Positions 1 to 6,674 of a stretch of DNA of 39,718 nucleotides are shown piece by piece (positions within the stretch are counted from its first letter, which is position 1; every line of letters begins with the position of its first letter). Made by a program: the position numbers and the translations under genes. Below the pieces are notes generated by a model, which saw nothing but the letters and a program-made list of their open reading frames with translations, did no database searches and was not told the DNA's origin. The DNA lies in the IMG/VR virus record IMGVR_UViG_3300032323_003026, positions 1 through 39,718 of that record; one strand, given 5' to 3'. This stretch comes from a virus.

Positions 1-606
1 CATTGCAACTTGGTCAGATGTTAGCGAGTTTAAAAATTGCTGTCCTGATTCACAGTTATAAATGATCCATGGCGAGATGCGCCCTGCTGTGATGGCATAG
101 CACAGTGCAGGAACACTGCCATATCTCAAACAGTGATGTGATTGAGCATTGTGTTTTTCTGCCCAGTCCATGCTGAATTCTACACCACGTGCCAAGGCGT
201 CGGCTACATTTTCCAATGGCAAGTAGGTCAACAAATATTCAGTGTAGATTTGATCTGATGCCCAGTGATCTATCTTTTTGTTGTGTTTCAACAACCACTC
301 AAGAAACTGACGAGGATTGATCACTCGAGTATCCACACAGTATCTGCCAAACTTTACAAAAGCACGATAGTAGGCCGAATCAGCAAAGTCATCAAATGTT
401 TTGAGGCGAGCTGACCCTTGTGTGATTTCATAAAAGCGAATGTAGGCCTGGAACCCTAGTTCGACACCGCGTTCGTTGCGCTGTTGTCTGCGTCGTTTGG
501 CTTCACAAACATGCACTGCCAAACTGCTTTCTCGCACAAAGTTTTTTTGACAGTATTGACACTGATAGAGAATGTCAGTGGGTTTTTGGTGGGTTGACAC
601 TGTCAT
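1..606 (-). CDS. Zinc-finger-containing phage protein, C-terminus beyond window
   Basis: The frame is open from an ATG at 606-604 to the window edge (202 codons seen), so the C-terminus is missing. The start overlaps the stop of the upstream clamp-loader gene as ATGA, which indicates translational coupling. Residues 16-34 form a compact zinc-finger-like knuckle: CQYC (C16, C19), twelve residues, then H32 and C34, followed by a very basic stretch (EAKRRRQQR). The rest is rich in aromatic and charged residues and looks like an all-helical globular domain. A nucleic-acid-binding role is inferred from the finger, the basic tail and the neighbourhood of replication genes; I do not recognise the specific family. 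The H-x-C end of the finger is unusual compared with the standard C2H2 spacing, so zinc binding is likely but not certain. Confidence 0.7.
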   Translation of the reverse strand, partial: MTVSTHQKPTDILYQCQYCQKNFVRESSLAVHVCEAKRRRQQRNERGVELGFQAYIRFYEITQGSARLKTFDDFADSAYYRAFVKFGRYCVDTRVINPRQFLEWLLKHNKKIDHWASDQIYTEYLLTYLPLENVADALARGVEFSMDWAEKHNAQSHHCLRYGSVPALCYAITAGRISPWIIYNCESGQQFLNSLTSDQVAM

Positions 607-1046
607 TTGTCGTTGCCGGCGGCGCGATTGTATTCGTCTATTTCTTTTTGTGTGACAATGGCCATCATGACATCTATCTCGTCATCTTTGTAGTGGGGGA
701 AAATAGCTTCCAATGCCCGACGTCGGGCTGACGCACCAGACTGTTTTTTCTTTGGCGCTATCCAAGGATGTCGATGAGTGCCCAGACCTGGACTCACAGT
801 AGTGGCCATAAGCCATTGCAGCTTGGGATGCTTGGCCACTGAAAAGAAGTGTTTGTTGAATCGCTCGTTGGTCGCAATCACATAGAACTCTTGCAGGTCT
901 CTCGATCCTTCTACGGCCGAGCCCCAACGTATCATGAGATAGTTTGAAAACTTCTTGCGTTCTTCTGCAGTGAGATCGTCATAGAATGTTCTGATCTTGC
1001 GATCAAACATGCGCATTTCGTTGGCAATGTTTAGTTTGTCACTCAT
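603..1046 (-). CDS. 62: Clamp-loader small subunit, gp62-like
   Basis: This is a 147-residue protein. In T4, gp62 is the small subunit of the sliding-clamp loader (with the gp44 ATPase) and helps place the gp45 clamp on DNA for the polymerase. The central region resembles the gp62 core: a hydrophobic helix (KFSNYLMIRWG), an acidic/aromatic segment (EFYVIATNERFNKHFF), a second helix ending QWLMAT, and a basic patch near residues 90-100 (HPWIAPKKK). There is no Walker motif, as expected for this subunit. It is somewhat shorter than T4 gp62 (about 187 aa), as in many environmental T4-like phages. It lies at the end of the uvsW gene string, and gp44 and gp45 are not in the window, so they may lie beyond the left edge or elsewhere. 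The assignment rests on pattern and context rather than a diagnostic motif. Confidence 0.55.
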   Translation of the reverse strand: MSDKLNIANEMRMFDRKIRTFYDDLTAEERKKFSNYLMIRWGSAVEGSRDLQEFYVIATNERFNKHFFSVAKHPKLQWLMATTVSPGLGTHRHPWIAPKKKQSGASARRRALEAIFPHYKDDEIDVMMAIVTQKEIDEYNRAAGNDK

Positions 1047-1287
1047 GTTTTTTCTTTAGATTATACAACACAAACAGTTTTTCCAGCAGCTCGCGCATGG
1101 CTGGATCTGATTCAGCCATCAGTAGCACACTGTTGATATGATTTGCATAATATCTACGTTCTCTGGTTTCCTGAACTTTGCTATCGTAGCCCACAAGTTT
1201 TCTTTCAGAAGACCCAAACTCTCGTGCGTAAACGTGATTGCCATCGCGTTCATAGATATATGTGGCGCCAGGTTTAAGACTGCCCAT
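1039..1287 (-). CDS. Small conserved phage protein of unknown function
   Basis: This is an 82-residue protein if translation starts at the internal ATG at 1287; an ATG four codons upstream (1299) is also in frame. I prefer 1287 because the protein then begins MGSLKPGATYIYERDG, which matches the usual form of short phage proteins with this N-terminus. The sequence has a small beta-rich N-terminal part (TYIYERDGNHVYAREF) followed by helices rich in Arg, Asn and Leu and a basic end (NLKKKHE). It overlaps the 3-prime end of the 47-aa gene upstream and the start of the gp62-like gene downstream, so the three are probably co-translated. Function unknown; the context suggests an accessory role in DNA metabolism. 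Confidence 0.7.
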   Translation of the reverse strand: MGSLKPGATYIYERDGNHVYAREFGSSERKLVGYDSKVQETRERRYYANHINSVLLMAESDPAMRELLEKLFVLYNLKKKHE

Positions 1288-1417
1288 AACTATACCCATA
1301 CTGGTGGTAGGCCCAACGCAGAAATCTTTCTAGACCCTCACGATCTTCTGGATAGCTTTCCAAATAGATGCGCACCATCCTGTTCAACATTTCAAAAATC
1401 TGCGGTTCAGTGTACAT
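1274..1417 (-). CDS. Small conserved-looking protein, 47 aa
   Basis: This short ORF of 47 codons plus a TAA stop at 1276-1274 begins at ATG 1417-1415. The start codon shares its A with the TAA stop of the gene before it (TAATG), and its end overlaps the following gene, filling what would otherwise be a gap in a fully packed operon. The product is one amphipathic helical segment (EPQIFEMLNRMVRIYLES) followed by an aromatic tail (WAYHQYGYSYGQS). No domain is recognisable. The perfect start/stop junctions support it as a real gene; homology was not tested. Confidence 0.65.
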   Translation of the reverse strand: MYTEPQIFEMLNRMVRIYLESYPEDREGLERFLRWAYHQYGYSYGQS

Positions 1418-1917
1418 TACCAGGCCTTGTTGTAGTCCACAATCTCACAGTTACGACTTACGTCTTTGACAAAATACACACAGTCAGGATCAGGACCATC
1501 GCTGATAGGCACTGCCAGCAACTGCCCATTTTTTAACTTGGGTGCATACCAGCTGACCTCATGGTACACATCTAAAATTTCTATGTCTGGAAAGCTGGGG
1601 CGGAAGCTGGTTAGTGGATTGAACTGGAATACCTTGAAGCCACGATCATTGATTGAAGTCAACGGCAGCACTTCAAGATCTCCTATGTCGGGTTCGCCTA
1701 TTAAGACCTGCCAATCCATGGGCATTTTCAAAGTGTGCTGACCAATTCGCAACACCAAAGCAGGTGCATTAAAACTTTCTAAAAAAATCAAAGGTATGAA
1801 GTGGTAATCTGGCTCTGCTGGGTTAGAGTTGTCCAGTATTGAAAACCTCATGTCATCTACTTCTTCAGGTAAATGATCTAGATCATAGGGCTGGTTGTCC
1901 AGTGTTAGTATTCTCAT
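1417..1917 (-). CDS. Conserved phage protein of unknown function, own promoter
   Basis: This is a 166-residue protein beginning MRILTLDNQPYDLDHLPEEV. A longer reading frame could start at 1971 inside uvsW, but a sigma70-type promoter (-35 at 1947-1952, -10 at 1924-1929) ends six bases before the ATG at 1917. Transcription should therefore begin at or next to this ATG, giving a leaderless mRNA, and the upstream codons would not be in that transcript. The protein is beta-rich and acidic, with many Pro, Asp and aromatic residues and no recognised motif. It lies between uvsW and the clamp-loader gene, so a role in replication or recombination is possible but only inferred. Confidence 0.75.
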   Translation of the reverse strand: MRILTLDNQPYDLDHLPEEVDDMRFSILDNSNPAEPDYHFIPLIFLESFNAPALVLRIGQHTLKMPMDWQVLIGEPDIGDLEVLPLTSINDRGFKVFQFNPLTSFRPSFPDIEILDVYHEVSWYAPKLKNGQLLAVPISDGPDPDCVYFVKDVSRNCEIVDYNKAW

Positions 1918-1923
1918 GTTTGT

Positions 1924-1952
1924 AGTGTATAGAAAATTTATCACAAAGTCAA
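1924..1952 (-). promoter_or_regulatory. Sigma70-type promoter, predicted leaderless
   Basis: On the minus strand TTGACT (1952-1947) is followed by exactly 17 nt and TACACT (1929-1924). The ATG of the 166-aa gene begins six bases after the -10 box, about where RNA polymerase would start. The element lies in the last codons of uvsW and the region just after. Confidence 0.75.
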
Positions 1953-3422
1953 CTACTTTATCTGCATCCACTCGAGTTTTTCTTGTGAGAATGGGTAGTT
2001 GGCCTCACGATAGTAGGCTTTACGCTTGGTCAGGTGCCGGCGGGCAAATTTGCAGGTACTGGTTATGTCCCAGATTTGCACGTGGTCTTTGTCTTCGGCT
2101 TTGCGGATTCCCCGCCCAATGCTTTGTATGACTCGCACAAAACTCTTGCCGGGTTCAATGAGCACAAGATTGAAAATACGGGGGATGTTGATACCCACTG
2201 CGGCCACGCCATATGTGGCCACAATGATTTTATCTGTTGCCTCTGCCACTTGGTCATATTCGTCCTGTCTATCTTTGGCCTTGGTTGCGCCGGATACAAA
2301 CACAGCACGGTCGCCTAGTCGTGACACCAGTGCTGTGCCTGCTGCCACACGATCCACCAGCACCAAGGTATTGCCAGTTTGATTTACATGCTCTATGAGC
2401 TCGGCCATGGCATCTAGACGCCCTGACTCTTCCAGCAGATATTTAAGCTCACTCTGATAGTTGGCGTATTCAACATGATCCTGTAGTTGCACAATGTTCA
2501 CATGGCACTGAGCTAACACTCCTTGCTGTTGCAGTTCGTTGGCACTCAACTTGCCAATCACAGGACCCAAACTAACCAGCAAGGACTGGCTTTCAAATTT
2601 TTCTTTGGGTATGGTGCCGGTCAAACCCCAGCGAATTGGCACTCTGGCCATGACACCAGTGAGCAGGGTTTTCAGTGCATCGGCCTTGGCCATGTGCACC
2701 TCGTCCACAATCACACACACCACATCGTCGATGAAGTCTTGTATGGTGCAGTCGCCCACACCTGATTTGGTGTTTTTCAACAGCACATTGAGACTTTGCC
2801 AGGTGCAGATGGTGTGCCGATGACCGTGTTCTTTGCGATCACCAAAGTAAACTCCCACATCAAGCCCTACATTGCGATAGTCTTTTTCTGTCTGTGTCAC
2901 AAGACTCTTGTTGGGCACAATCACAATTGATCTGCCATAAGGCTCCACGCAGGCACTCATGGTAGCAGTCATTATGGTCTTACCTGCACCTGTGGCCACT
3001 TCTTGTATGCACTGAGGATTCTGCAAGAAGTTGTTGACAATTTCTACCTGATAGTCACGCAGCATAATGGGATGGCCTTCGGCAGGATGTCCTTTGGGCC
3101 ATGTCTTGTATGCCCAGCGATTTTCTTCTACCAATTCAAAGTCAAATGTAACCGAGTAATCACGTTGATCGTCTAGTTCAACATCCCAGTTGTATTGCTC
3201 CAGCAAGGGCAATATTTCAGGCAGCAGGTTGGTGTATGTAGATCCACCCAGTTGAAAGTAACTGACCTTGCCATCCCAACGGCCCAGCCTCACAGCTGGC
3301 AAGTAGCGAGCATATGGCACGTCATATTTGAACGCCGTGACCAGTCTGCGGCGCATGTCAAGATCCAGACCTTCTATCTTGATGTTGACTTCATCACGTA
3401 TGACAATTGTGGCTTGTTTCAT
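1953..3422 (-). CDS. uvsW: UvsW, recombination helicase
   Basis: This is a 489-residue superfamily-2 helicase. UvsW in T4 unwinds branched DNA and R-loops, drives branch migration and helps shift the phage from origin-dependent to recombination-dependent replication. After an N-terminal accessory domain, Walker A is seen at residues 143-149 (ATGAGKT), motif Ia around 168-176 (IVPNKSLVT), the TWQS motif near 207, DEVH (Walker B) at 240-243, the motif III-type segment LTGT near 275, and motif VI (QSIGRGIR) near 428. The length equals that of T4 UvsW (about 500 aa). The chosen start, MKQATIV at 3422, overlaps the stop of the previous gene as ATGA; an in-frame ATG at 3446 is less likely. All expected helicase motifs are present, so it should be active. 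Confidence 0.93.
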   Translation of the reverse strand: MKQATIVIRDEVNIKIEGLDLDMRRRLVTAFKYDVPYARYLPAVRLGRWDGKVSYFQLGGSTYTNLLPEILPLLEQYNWDVELDDQRDYSVTFDFELVEENRWAYKTWPKGHPAEGHPIMLRDYQVEIVNNFLQNPQCIQEVATGAGKTIMTATMSACVEPYGRSIVIVPNKSLVTQTEKDYRNVGLDVGVYFGDRKEHGHRHTICTWQSLNVLLKNTKSGVGDCTIQDFIDDVVCVIVDEVHMAKADALKTLLTGVMARVPIRWGLTGTIPKEKFESQSLLVSLGPVIGKLSANELQQQGVLAQCHVNIVQLQDHVEYANYQSELKYLLEESGRLDAMAELIEHVNQTGNTLVLVDRVAAGTALVSRLGDRAVFVSGATKAKDRQDEYDQVAEATDKIIVATYGVAAVGINIPRIFNLVLIEPGKSFVRVIQSIGRGIRKAEDKDHVQIWDITSTCKFARRHLTKRKAYYREANYPFSQEKLEWMQIK

Positions 3423-4273
3423 TGTAAGGTTACTTGCTGCACCCACTGACGTCGGGAAATTTGAAATAAAAGATCTTCTCGATCACCTGTGTATTCCAAA
3501 TCAGCAACAGGAAATCGCAAGGGCTGTGCTTTTACATTATACACACTTTTGATGTCGTGAGCAACAAAAAAGTTCTGATGTTGATCAATGTAGCGTTGCA
3601 CTGACCCATATATTTTGCTCAAATCTCTATCATAAAACTGCACATTGAAGTCAGCACTGTAGTGACTGAAAGGCCGGAAGGCATCATTGGCAATGTACTT
3701 ATCGTTGTCGTGCGCCAGATCCTCGACTGTTTTACCAATTTCACAATAGTTCAAATACACTGTGCCAAATTTAATAATAGGCTCGCCATAGACGGCTTGT
3801 AATTCTGAACTTAACTTGTGCACCTTGGGCATGCCGAACCAAGTGCAAACAACTCTTGGTCTATTGCCTGCGGCCACGCTTTCGCATCGGTGCACGGCCA
3901 AATTCAGTTCGGCCAAGGCCTGACGCACCGACTGTGGAGCATCAAACCAATAATCAGAATTTTGTTGGTCTAATAGTCCGTGATACCGTTCAAAGATATT
4001 GTGTAGGTAATTTAAACAATCTTGTGTGTACTCAAATGGCCTGTGTATGATTGGGTCCCAAAGATTGATTGTGGCAATACAGCGTTGGATGTCAGCCACA
4101 GCTCGTTCTCGCTCGGTTCGTGGAGTGCCAAAACCGTAAAATCTGTCAGGGTGATCCATGGGCCAATCAACACGTTCACGCATTCTTTTGATCCATAGGT
4201 CGGCCACTGGTGTATCACGCACACGAAAATTTAAGGTTAAAGGATCTTGCTGGCCTAGGGTAATGCAAAGCAT
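3419..4273 (-). CDS. Phage protein of unknown function ahead of uvsW
   Basis: This is a 284-residue protein with no recognised fold. It is rich in Trp, Tyr, His and Asp, begins MLCITLGQQDPLTLNFRVRD and has a mixed helical middle (about 80-130) and a central segment RPRVVCTWFGMPKVHKL near residue 140. The segment NYCEIGKTVEDLAHDND near 180 could hold a metal or active site, but this is speculation. It is the first gene of the uvsW operon: a strong promoter lies right at its start, and its stop codon overlaps the uvsW ATG. The promoter's -10 box ends only six bases before the ATG, so the mRNA is probably leaderless. I recall similar unnamed proteins near uvsW in aquatic T4-like phages, but cannot test this here. 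Confidence 0.75.
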   Translation of the reverse strand: MLCITLGQQDPLTLNFRVRDTPVADLWIKRMRERVDWPMDHPDRFYGFGTPRTERERAVADIQRCIATINLWDPIIHRPFEYTQDCLNYLHNIFERYHGLLDQQNSDYWFDAPQSVRQALAELNLAVHRCESVAAGNRPRVVCTWFGMPKVHKLSSELQAVYGEPIIKFGTVYLNYCEIGKTVEDLAHDNDKYIANDAFRPFSHYSADFNVQFYDRDLSKIYGSVQRYIDQHQNFFVAHDIKSVYNVKAQPLRFPVADLEYTGDREDLLFQISRRQWVQQVTLQ

Positions 4274-4279
4274 TGTAAC

Positions 4280-4308
4280 AGTATATACTTACCGCAAACC
4301 AAAGTCAA
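4280..4308 (-). promoter_or_regulatory. Sigma70-type promoter fused to a terminator
   Basis: TTGACT (4308-4303), a 17-nt spacer and TATACT (4285-4280) on the minus strand. The two leading Ts of the -35 box are the last bases of the U-tract of the upstream terminator hairpin (4313-4334). The -10 box is six bases from the ATG of the 284-aa gene, so the transcript is predicted to be leaderless. Confidence 0.8.
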
Positions 4309-4334
4309 AAAAAACAGGCACCGAAGTGCCTGTT
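4307..4334 (-). terminator. Rho-independent terminator with UUCG loop
   Basis: On the minus strand a nine-base-pair stem (arms 4334-4326 and 4321-4313, core ACAGGCAC / GTGCCTGT) closes a TTCG tetraloop and is followed by a run of Ts. It ends the transcript of the 242-aa gene (stop at 4392). The UUCG loop and strong stem make it a textbook intrinsic terminator. Confidence 0.93.
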
Positions 4335-4391
4335 GTAAAGCCTGGGCCGGAGCCAACCGTTTAAATGCCCAGGAAAACTCTATCTGCTACA

Positions 4392-5120
4392 TCATGCAAA
4401 CTGTGCGCCGTTGCTGAGTGTTGACCACACCTTGCGCTTTTCATAGTAGCGAGCCATGCCAGGCCAGTCTGCGGCATAGATGCTGAAGCTGTAACCAGGA
4501 CGATGGCACCAAGTGTTCCACTTCTTGTTCAAATGTCCGCCAGCACCGCCACCTGATCCAGTGTGGGCACGTTGACGTCCGGTTCTAAAGGTACCACTGG
4601 AGAACAAGTCACTGCCCAGATAGATGTAGTCAAACTCTTTGGGCCAGCGCACCAGCCACTCAATGTTACCATGCCAGCCAGGATAACCCTGTGGCGCTTT
4701 TTCGTCACGGCCGCCCCAGTTGGTCACACCGTTGTGTGGGCATGAGTGTGTGTTGCTGACTGAGTCACTCCAGCGCAGATCAAACTTGGTGAATTCCAAG
4801 ATTTTAGGGCAGGGCATGACAGTGGCATTTTTGCCGCGGCTGATTTTCTTTCCAACAGTGTCCCAGTCGCGCGGATCACCTGCGGCTGCTTCGGCCCAGA
4901 ACAGGTGCTGATTGTCAATGACCATCTGTGCCCATTGCTCAAGACTCTGCTCACGATTGTAGAATTCAATCCACACAGCATCCTTGGCTTCACGATCAAG
5001 ACGCAGTTTCTTTTGAGCCAAGCGATGGCGTGCCAGCTTGCGCAGGTGGGCTTGATACTTTGATTTGTCCTCAAAGATCTTGCCGTCAGATTCGCTTTTC
5101 CATGCTGTGATTTGTGCCAT
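4392..5120 (-). CDS. Phage protein of unknown function, 242 aa
   Basis: This is a 242-residue protein with a good ribosome-binding site (AGGAGC six bases before the ATG). Residues 1-50 are a Lys/Arg-rich helical region with a short N-terminal element (WKSESDGKIFEDKSKYQAHL) that looks like a small nucleic-acid-binding hairpin. The centre is rich in Trp, His, Cys and Gly (SCPHNGVTNWGG near residue 130, then GYPGWHGNIEW), and a glycine-rich loop (TGSGGGAGGHL) lies near 195. The Cys/His content could support metal binding. It is the last gene of a three-gene transcript (AAA+ ATPase, 34-aa membrane peptide, this protein) that ends at the terminator at about 4314. I do not recognise a family. Its constant association with the ATPase would be the best clue to function. 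Confidence 0.75.
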   Translation of the reverse strand: MAQITAWKSESDGKIFEDKSKYQAHLRKLARHRLAQKKLRLDREAKDAVWIEFYNREQSLEQWAQMVIDNQHLFWAEAAAGDPRDWDTVGKKISRGKNATVMPCPKILEFTKFDLRWSDSVSNTHSCPHNGVTNWGGRDEKAPQGYPGWHGNIEWLVRWPKEFDYIYLGSDLFSSGTFRTGRQRAHTGSGGGAGGHLNKKWNTWCHRPGYSFSIYAADWPGMARYYEKRKVWSTLSNGAQFA

Positions 5121-5136
5121 GATGTTGCTCCTGAAT

Positions 5137-5241
5137 CTAGAGCACTGCTATACAAAAAATCAAAAATGCAATGAATGGATGTCCAAACAACAAGGCCATT
5201 ATGGCAAGTATAGTGCCAAAGAAGGCCTTGTCGCTGTCCAC
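5137..5241 (-). CDS. 34-aa single-pass membrane peptide
   Basis: This short ORF has a GTG start at 5241, one base after the ATPase stop codon (TAAAGTG), and ends with TAG at 5139-5137, 16 bases before the next ATG. The peptide begins MDSDKAFFGTILAIMALLFG and continues with a hydrophobic stretch to its last residue, so almost the whole chain is one predicted membrane helix with an acidic N-terminal cap. A weak AAGG motif precedes the start. It fills the only gap in a three-gene operon and has no stop codon over a hydrophobic run, which supports it as real. Function unknown; it could anchor a partner to the membrane or perturb the membrane. Confidence 0.6.
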   Translation of the reverse strand: MDSDKAFFGTILAIMALLFGHPFIAFLIFCIAVL

Positions 5242-5242
5242 T

Positions 5243-6265
5243 TTAGGCTGCCTTCATGCAAGTGGTCTCAGCCAGGCGCTTCCAGTTCAACACACTGAGC
5301 TTGCGAAGATCCGCAATCTTCAGTGCCATGCGCAGGCTGACTTCACGCAGACGATCTTTGTTGACATTCATGAAGTCAATGATGTCATCTTGCACCGCAG
5401 GCTCAAAATCATAGTCTGCGAACAGCACGCCATCTTTGGCAATCTGCCGGATACGCAAGAGCTTGTCACGCATGGTATCCAAGGTCAGATCCAAGTAGTG
5501 GCAGCGGCTTTGCAGTGCATCCAAGTGATCGCGCAGCTTCTGGCTCTTCATGGTGTCAAACTTCAAGTTGGTGATAAAAATCACCGAGCCTTTGAACTCA
5601 AACTGGTCTGGGATGCCTTCGCGACGCAGAGTGCTGCTCTCACTCAGCCAAGAAATCTTGCGCTTCTTGCCTGAGTCCAGTGCGCCTTTCAGCAGGTTCA
5701 GTGCTACGTCATCCAGCAGGATGCTGTCGCAGTCGTCAAACACAACCACACAGTTGGAGTCACTGTATTTGTACAGAGTTTGATACAGGCCAATGGGAGT
5801 GGCTGAGCCTTTGACAACTTCAGCGCGAAGTCGTTTGTTGGCTAGCTTGTCAAACAAACAAGCCTTGTCAATTTCTTGCTCGACACCGTAGCTCTTGCCC
5901 ACGCCAGGAGGGCCCGACACAATCATGGCACGAATGTCACCACTGACACAGGCCTTGGTCATTTCTTGCAGGATTTCAAAACGCTCACGGATACGATCCA
6001 TGGCCTGCTCGTCAGTTTCGGCCGCAGCCGCATGCTTTTCAAATTTCACAGTGTTTTCTTGTGTCATTGGGGTAGTGTACTCGATATCCGAAATATCTTC
6101 AACTCGCACTCGGATTGTTTCGGGGCACTTAGGGAAGATGCCGTTGTTTTTGACAGTGACATAGCCGCCACGGGCACCAGTTTGAAACCCTGACACCAGT
6201 TCAAACACAGTGTCAATGACAGGGGTGCCGCGGTAGTTACCGTTGATGACTCGAATTGCACTCAT
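5243..6265 (-). CDS. AAA+ ATPase
   Basis: This is a 340-residue AAA+ family ATPase. Walker A is GPPGVGKS at residues 118-125, Walker B is VVVFDDCD at 173-180, and a sensor-1 asparagine sits in FITN at about 233. The N-terminal 100 residues are a beta-rich domain (GNYRGTPVIDTVFELVSG) plus a linker. The C-terminal part (about 250-340) is a helical lid. It is not the usual gp44 clamp-loader ATPase: the sequence around the P-loop, the SATPIGLYQTLYKYSD segment and the N-terminal domain are different. Similar ATPases of unknown role occur in other large myophages. It is first in a transcript from a near-consensus promoter at 6308-6336, with ribosome-binding site AAAGGAGC before the ATG, so strong and early expression is likely. 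The substrate is unknown. Confidence 0.88.
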   Translation of the reverse strand: MSAIRVINGNYRGTPVIDTVFELVSGFQTGARGGYVTVKNNGIFPKCPETIRVRVEDISDIEYTTPMTQENTVKFEKHAAAAETDEQAMDRIRERFEILQEMTKACVSGDIRAMIVSGPPGVGKSYGVEQEIDKACLFDKLANKRLRAEVVKGSATPIGLYQTLYKYSDSNCVVVFDDCDSILLDDVALNLLKGALDSGKKRKISWLSESSTLRREGIPDQFEFKGSVIFITNLKFDTMKSQKLRDHLDALQSRCHYLDLTLDTMRDKLLRIRQIAKDGVLFADYDFEPAVQDDIIDFMNVNKDRLREVSLRMALKIADLRKLSVLNWKRLAETTCMKAA

Positions 6266-6307
6266 GGTTGGCTCCTTTAGTGTGCGGTTGTTTCTTACTA
6301 TGCATCT

Positions 6308-6336
6308 ATTATAGCAAATGGCGAATTAATGGTCAA
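6308..6336 (-). promoter_or_regulatory. Near-consensus sigma70 promoter of the ATPase operon
   Basis: TTGACC (6336-6331), a 17-nt spacer and a perfect TATAAT (6313-6308) on the minus strand. The start codon of the AAA+ ATPase follows about 42 bases downstream with a good AAAGGAGC ribosome-binding site, so the leader is short and conventional. Confidence 0.88.
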
Positions 6337-6383
6337 CCAAATTAACCCGCCGTGTTGTGTGGCTTTTTTGCCACTATTTTTTG

Positions 6384-6608
6384 TTATTTTTCTGCGATCA
6401 TTTGCTGGATTTTGGCCTGATCTTGCAGCTGACCCAGGATCATGTTATAAAGAACATAAACAGCCATGATCATCAAAAACCCTACGCCTATCCAGGGCAG
6501 CAGATCAATACTGATCATCTTTATAATTTCCACAGTGGCCAGGGCTGCCACCACACTGCCGCCCAGGGCACCCAGGGTCAACAACAAAGCTTTGACTTTC
6601 AAGTTCAT
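6384..6608 (-). CDS. Small two-helix membrane protein, 74 aa
   Basis: The product has two predicted membrane helices: about residues 5-26 (VKALLLTLGALGGSVVAALA) and about 36-57 (LPWIGVGFLMIMAVYVLYNM), with a charged, glutamine-rich C-terminal tail. I chose the ATG at 6608 because AAAGGA lies eight bases upstream of it. An in-frame ATG at 6626 coincides with the predicted transcription start of the promoter at 6633-6661 and would be leaderless without need. A strong dedicated promoter suggests abundant expression early in infection. Function unknown; an envelope-acting role is possible. Confidence 0.75.
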   Translation of the reverse strand: MNLKVKALLLTLGALGGSVVAALATVEIIKMISIDLLPWIGVGFLMIMAVYVLYNMILGQLQDQAKIQQMIAEK

Positions 6609-6632
6609 ATTGAATTTTCCTTTCATGCTGTG

Positions 6633-6661
6633 ATTGTAGCATCAGCACAATTAACGGTCAA
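6633..6661 (-). promoter_or_regulatory. Sigma70-type promoter of small membrane gene
   Basis: TTGACC (6661-6656), a 17-nt spacer and TACAAT (6638-6633). The spacer of this promoter and of the one at 6308-6336 both begin with a T-T-A-A-T-T segment, so the two promoters look like relatives. It reads into the 74-aa membrane protein gene. Confidence 0.85.
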
Positions 6662-6674
6662 CCTTGTGGCAGAT

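Noticed and set aside
5171-5674. Plus-strand frame of 167 codons opposite the ATPase
   Set aside because: Shadow of the ATPase gene with no promoter or ribosome-binding site and overlapping a well-defined operon.
5243-6265. AAA+ ATPase as gp44 clamp loader
   Set aside because: Walker regions and N-terminal domain do not fit gp44, which starts directly with its ATPase core; family left unnamed.
6361-6378. GTGGC-T6-GCCAC hairpin with downstream Ts on the plus strand
   Set aside because: It could end a plus-strand transcript, but no plus-strand gene lies upstream, the stem has only five pairs, and on the minus strand it has no T-run.
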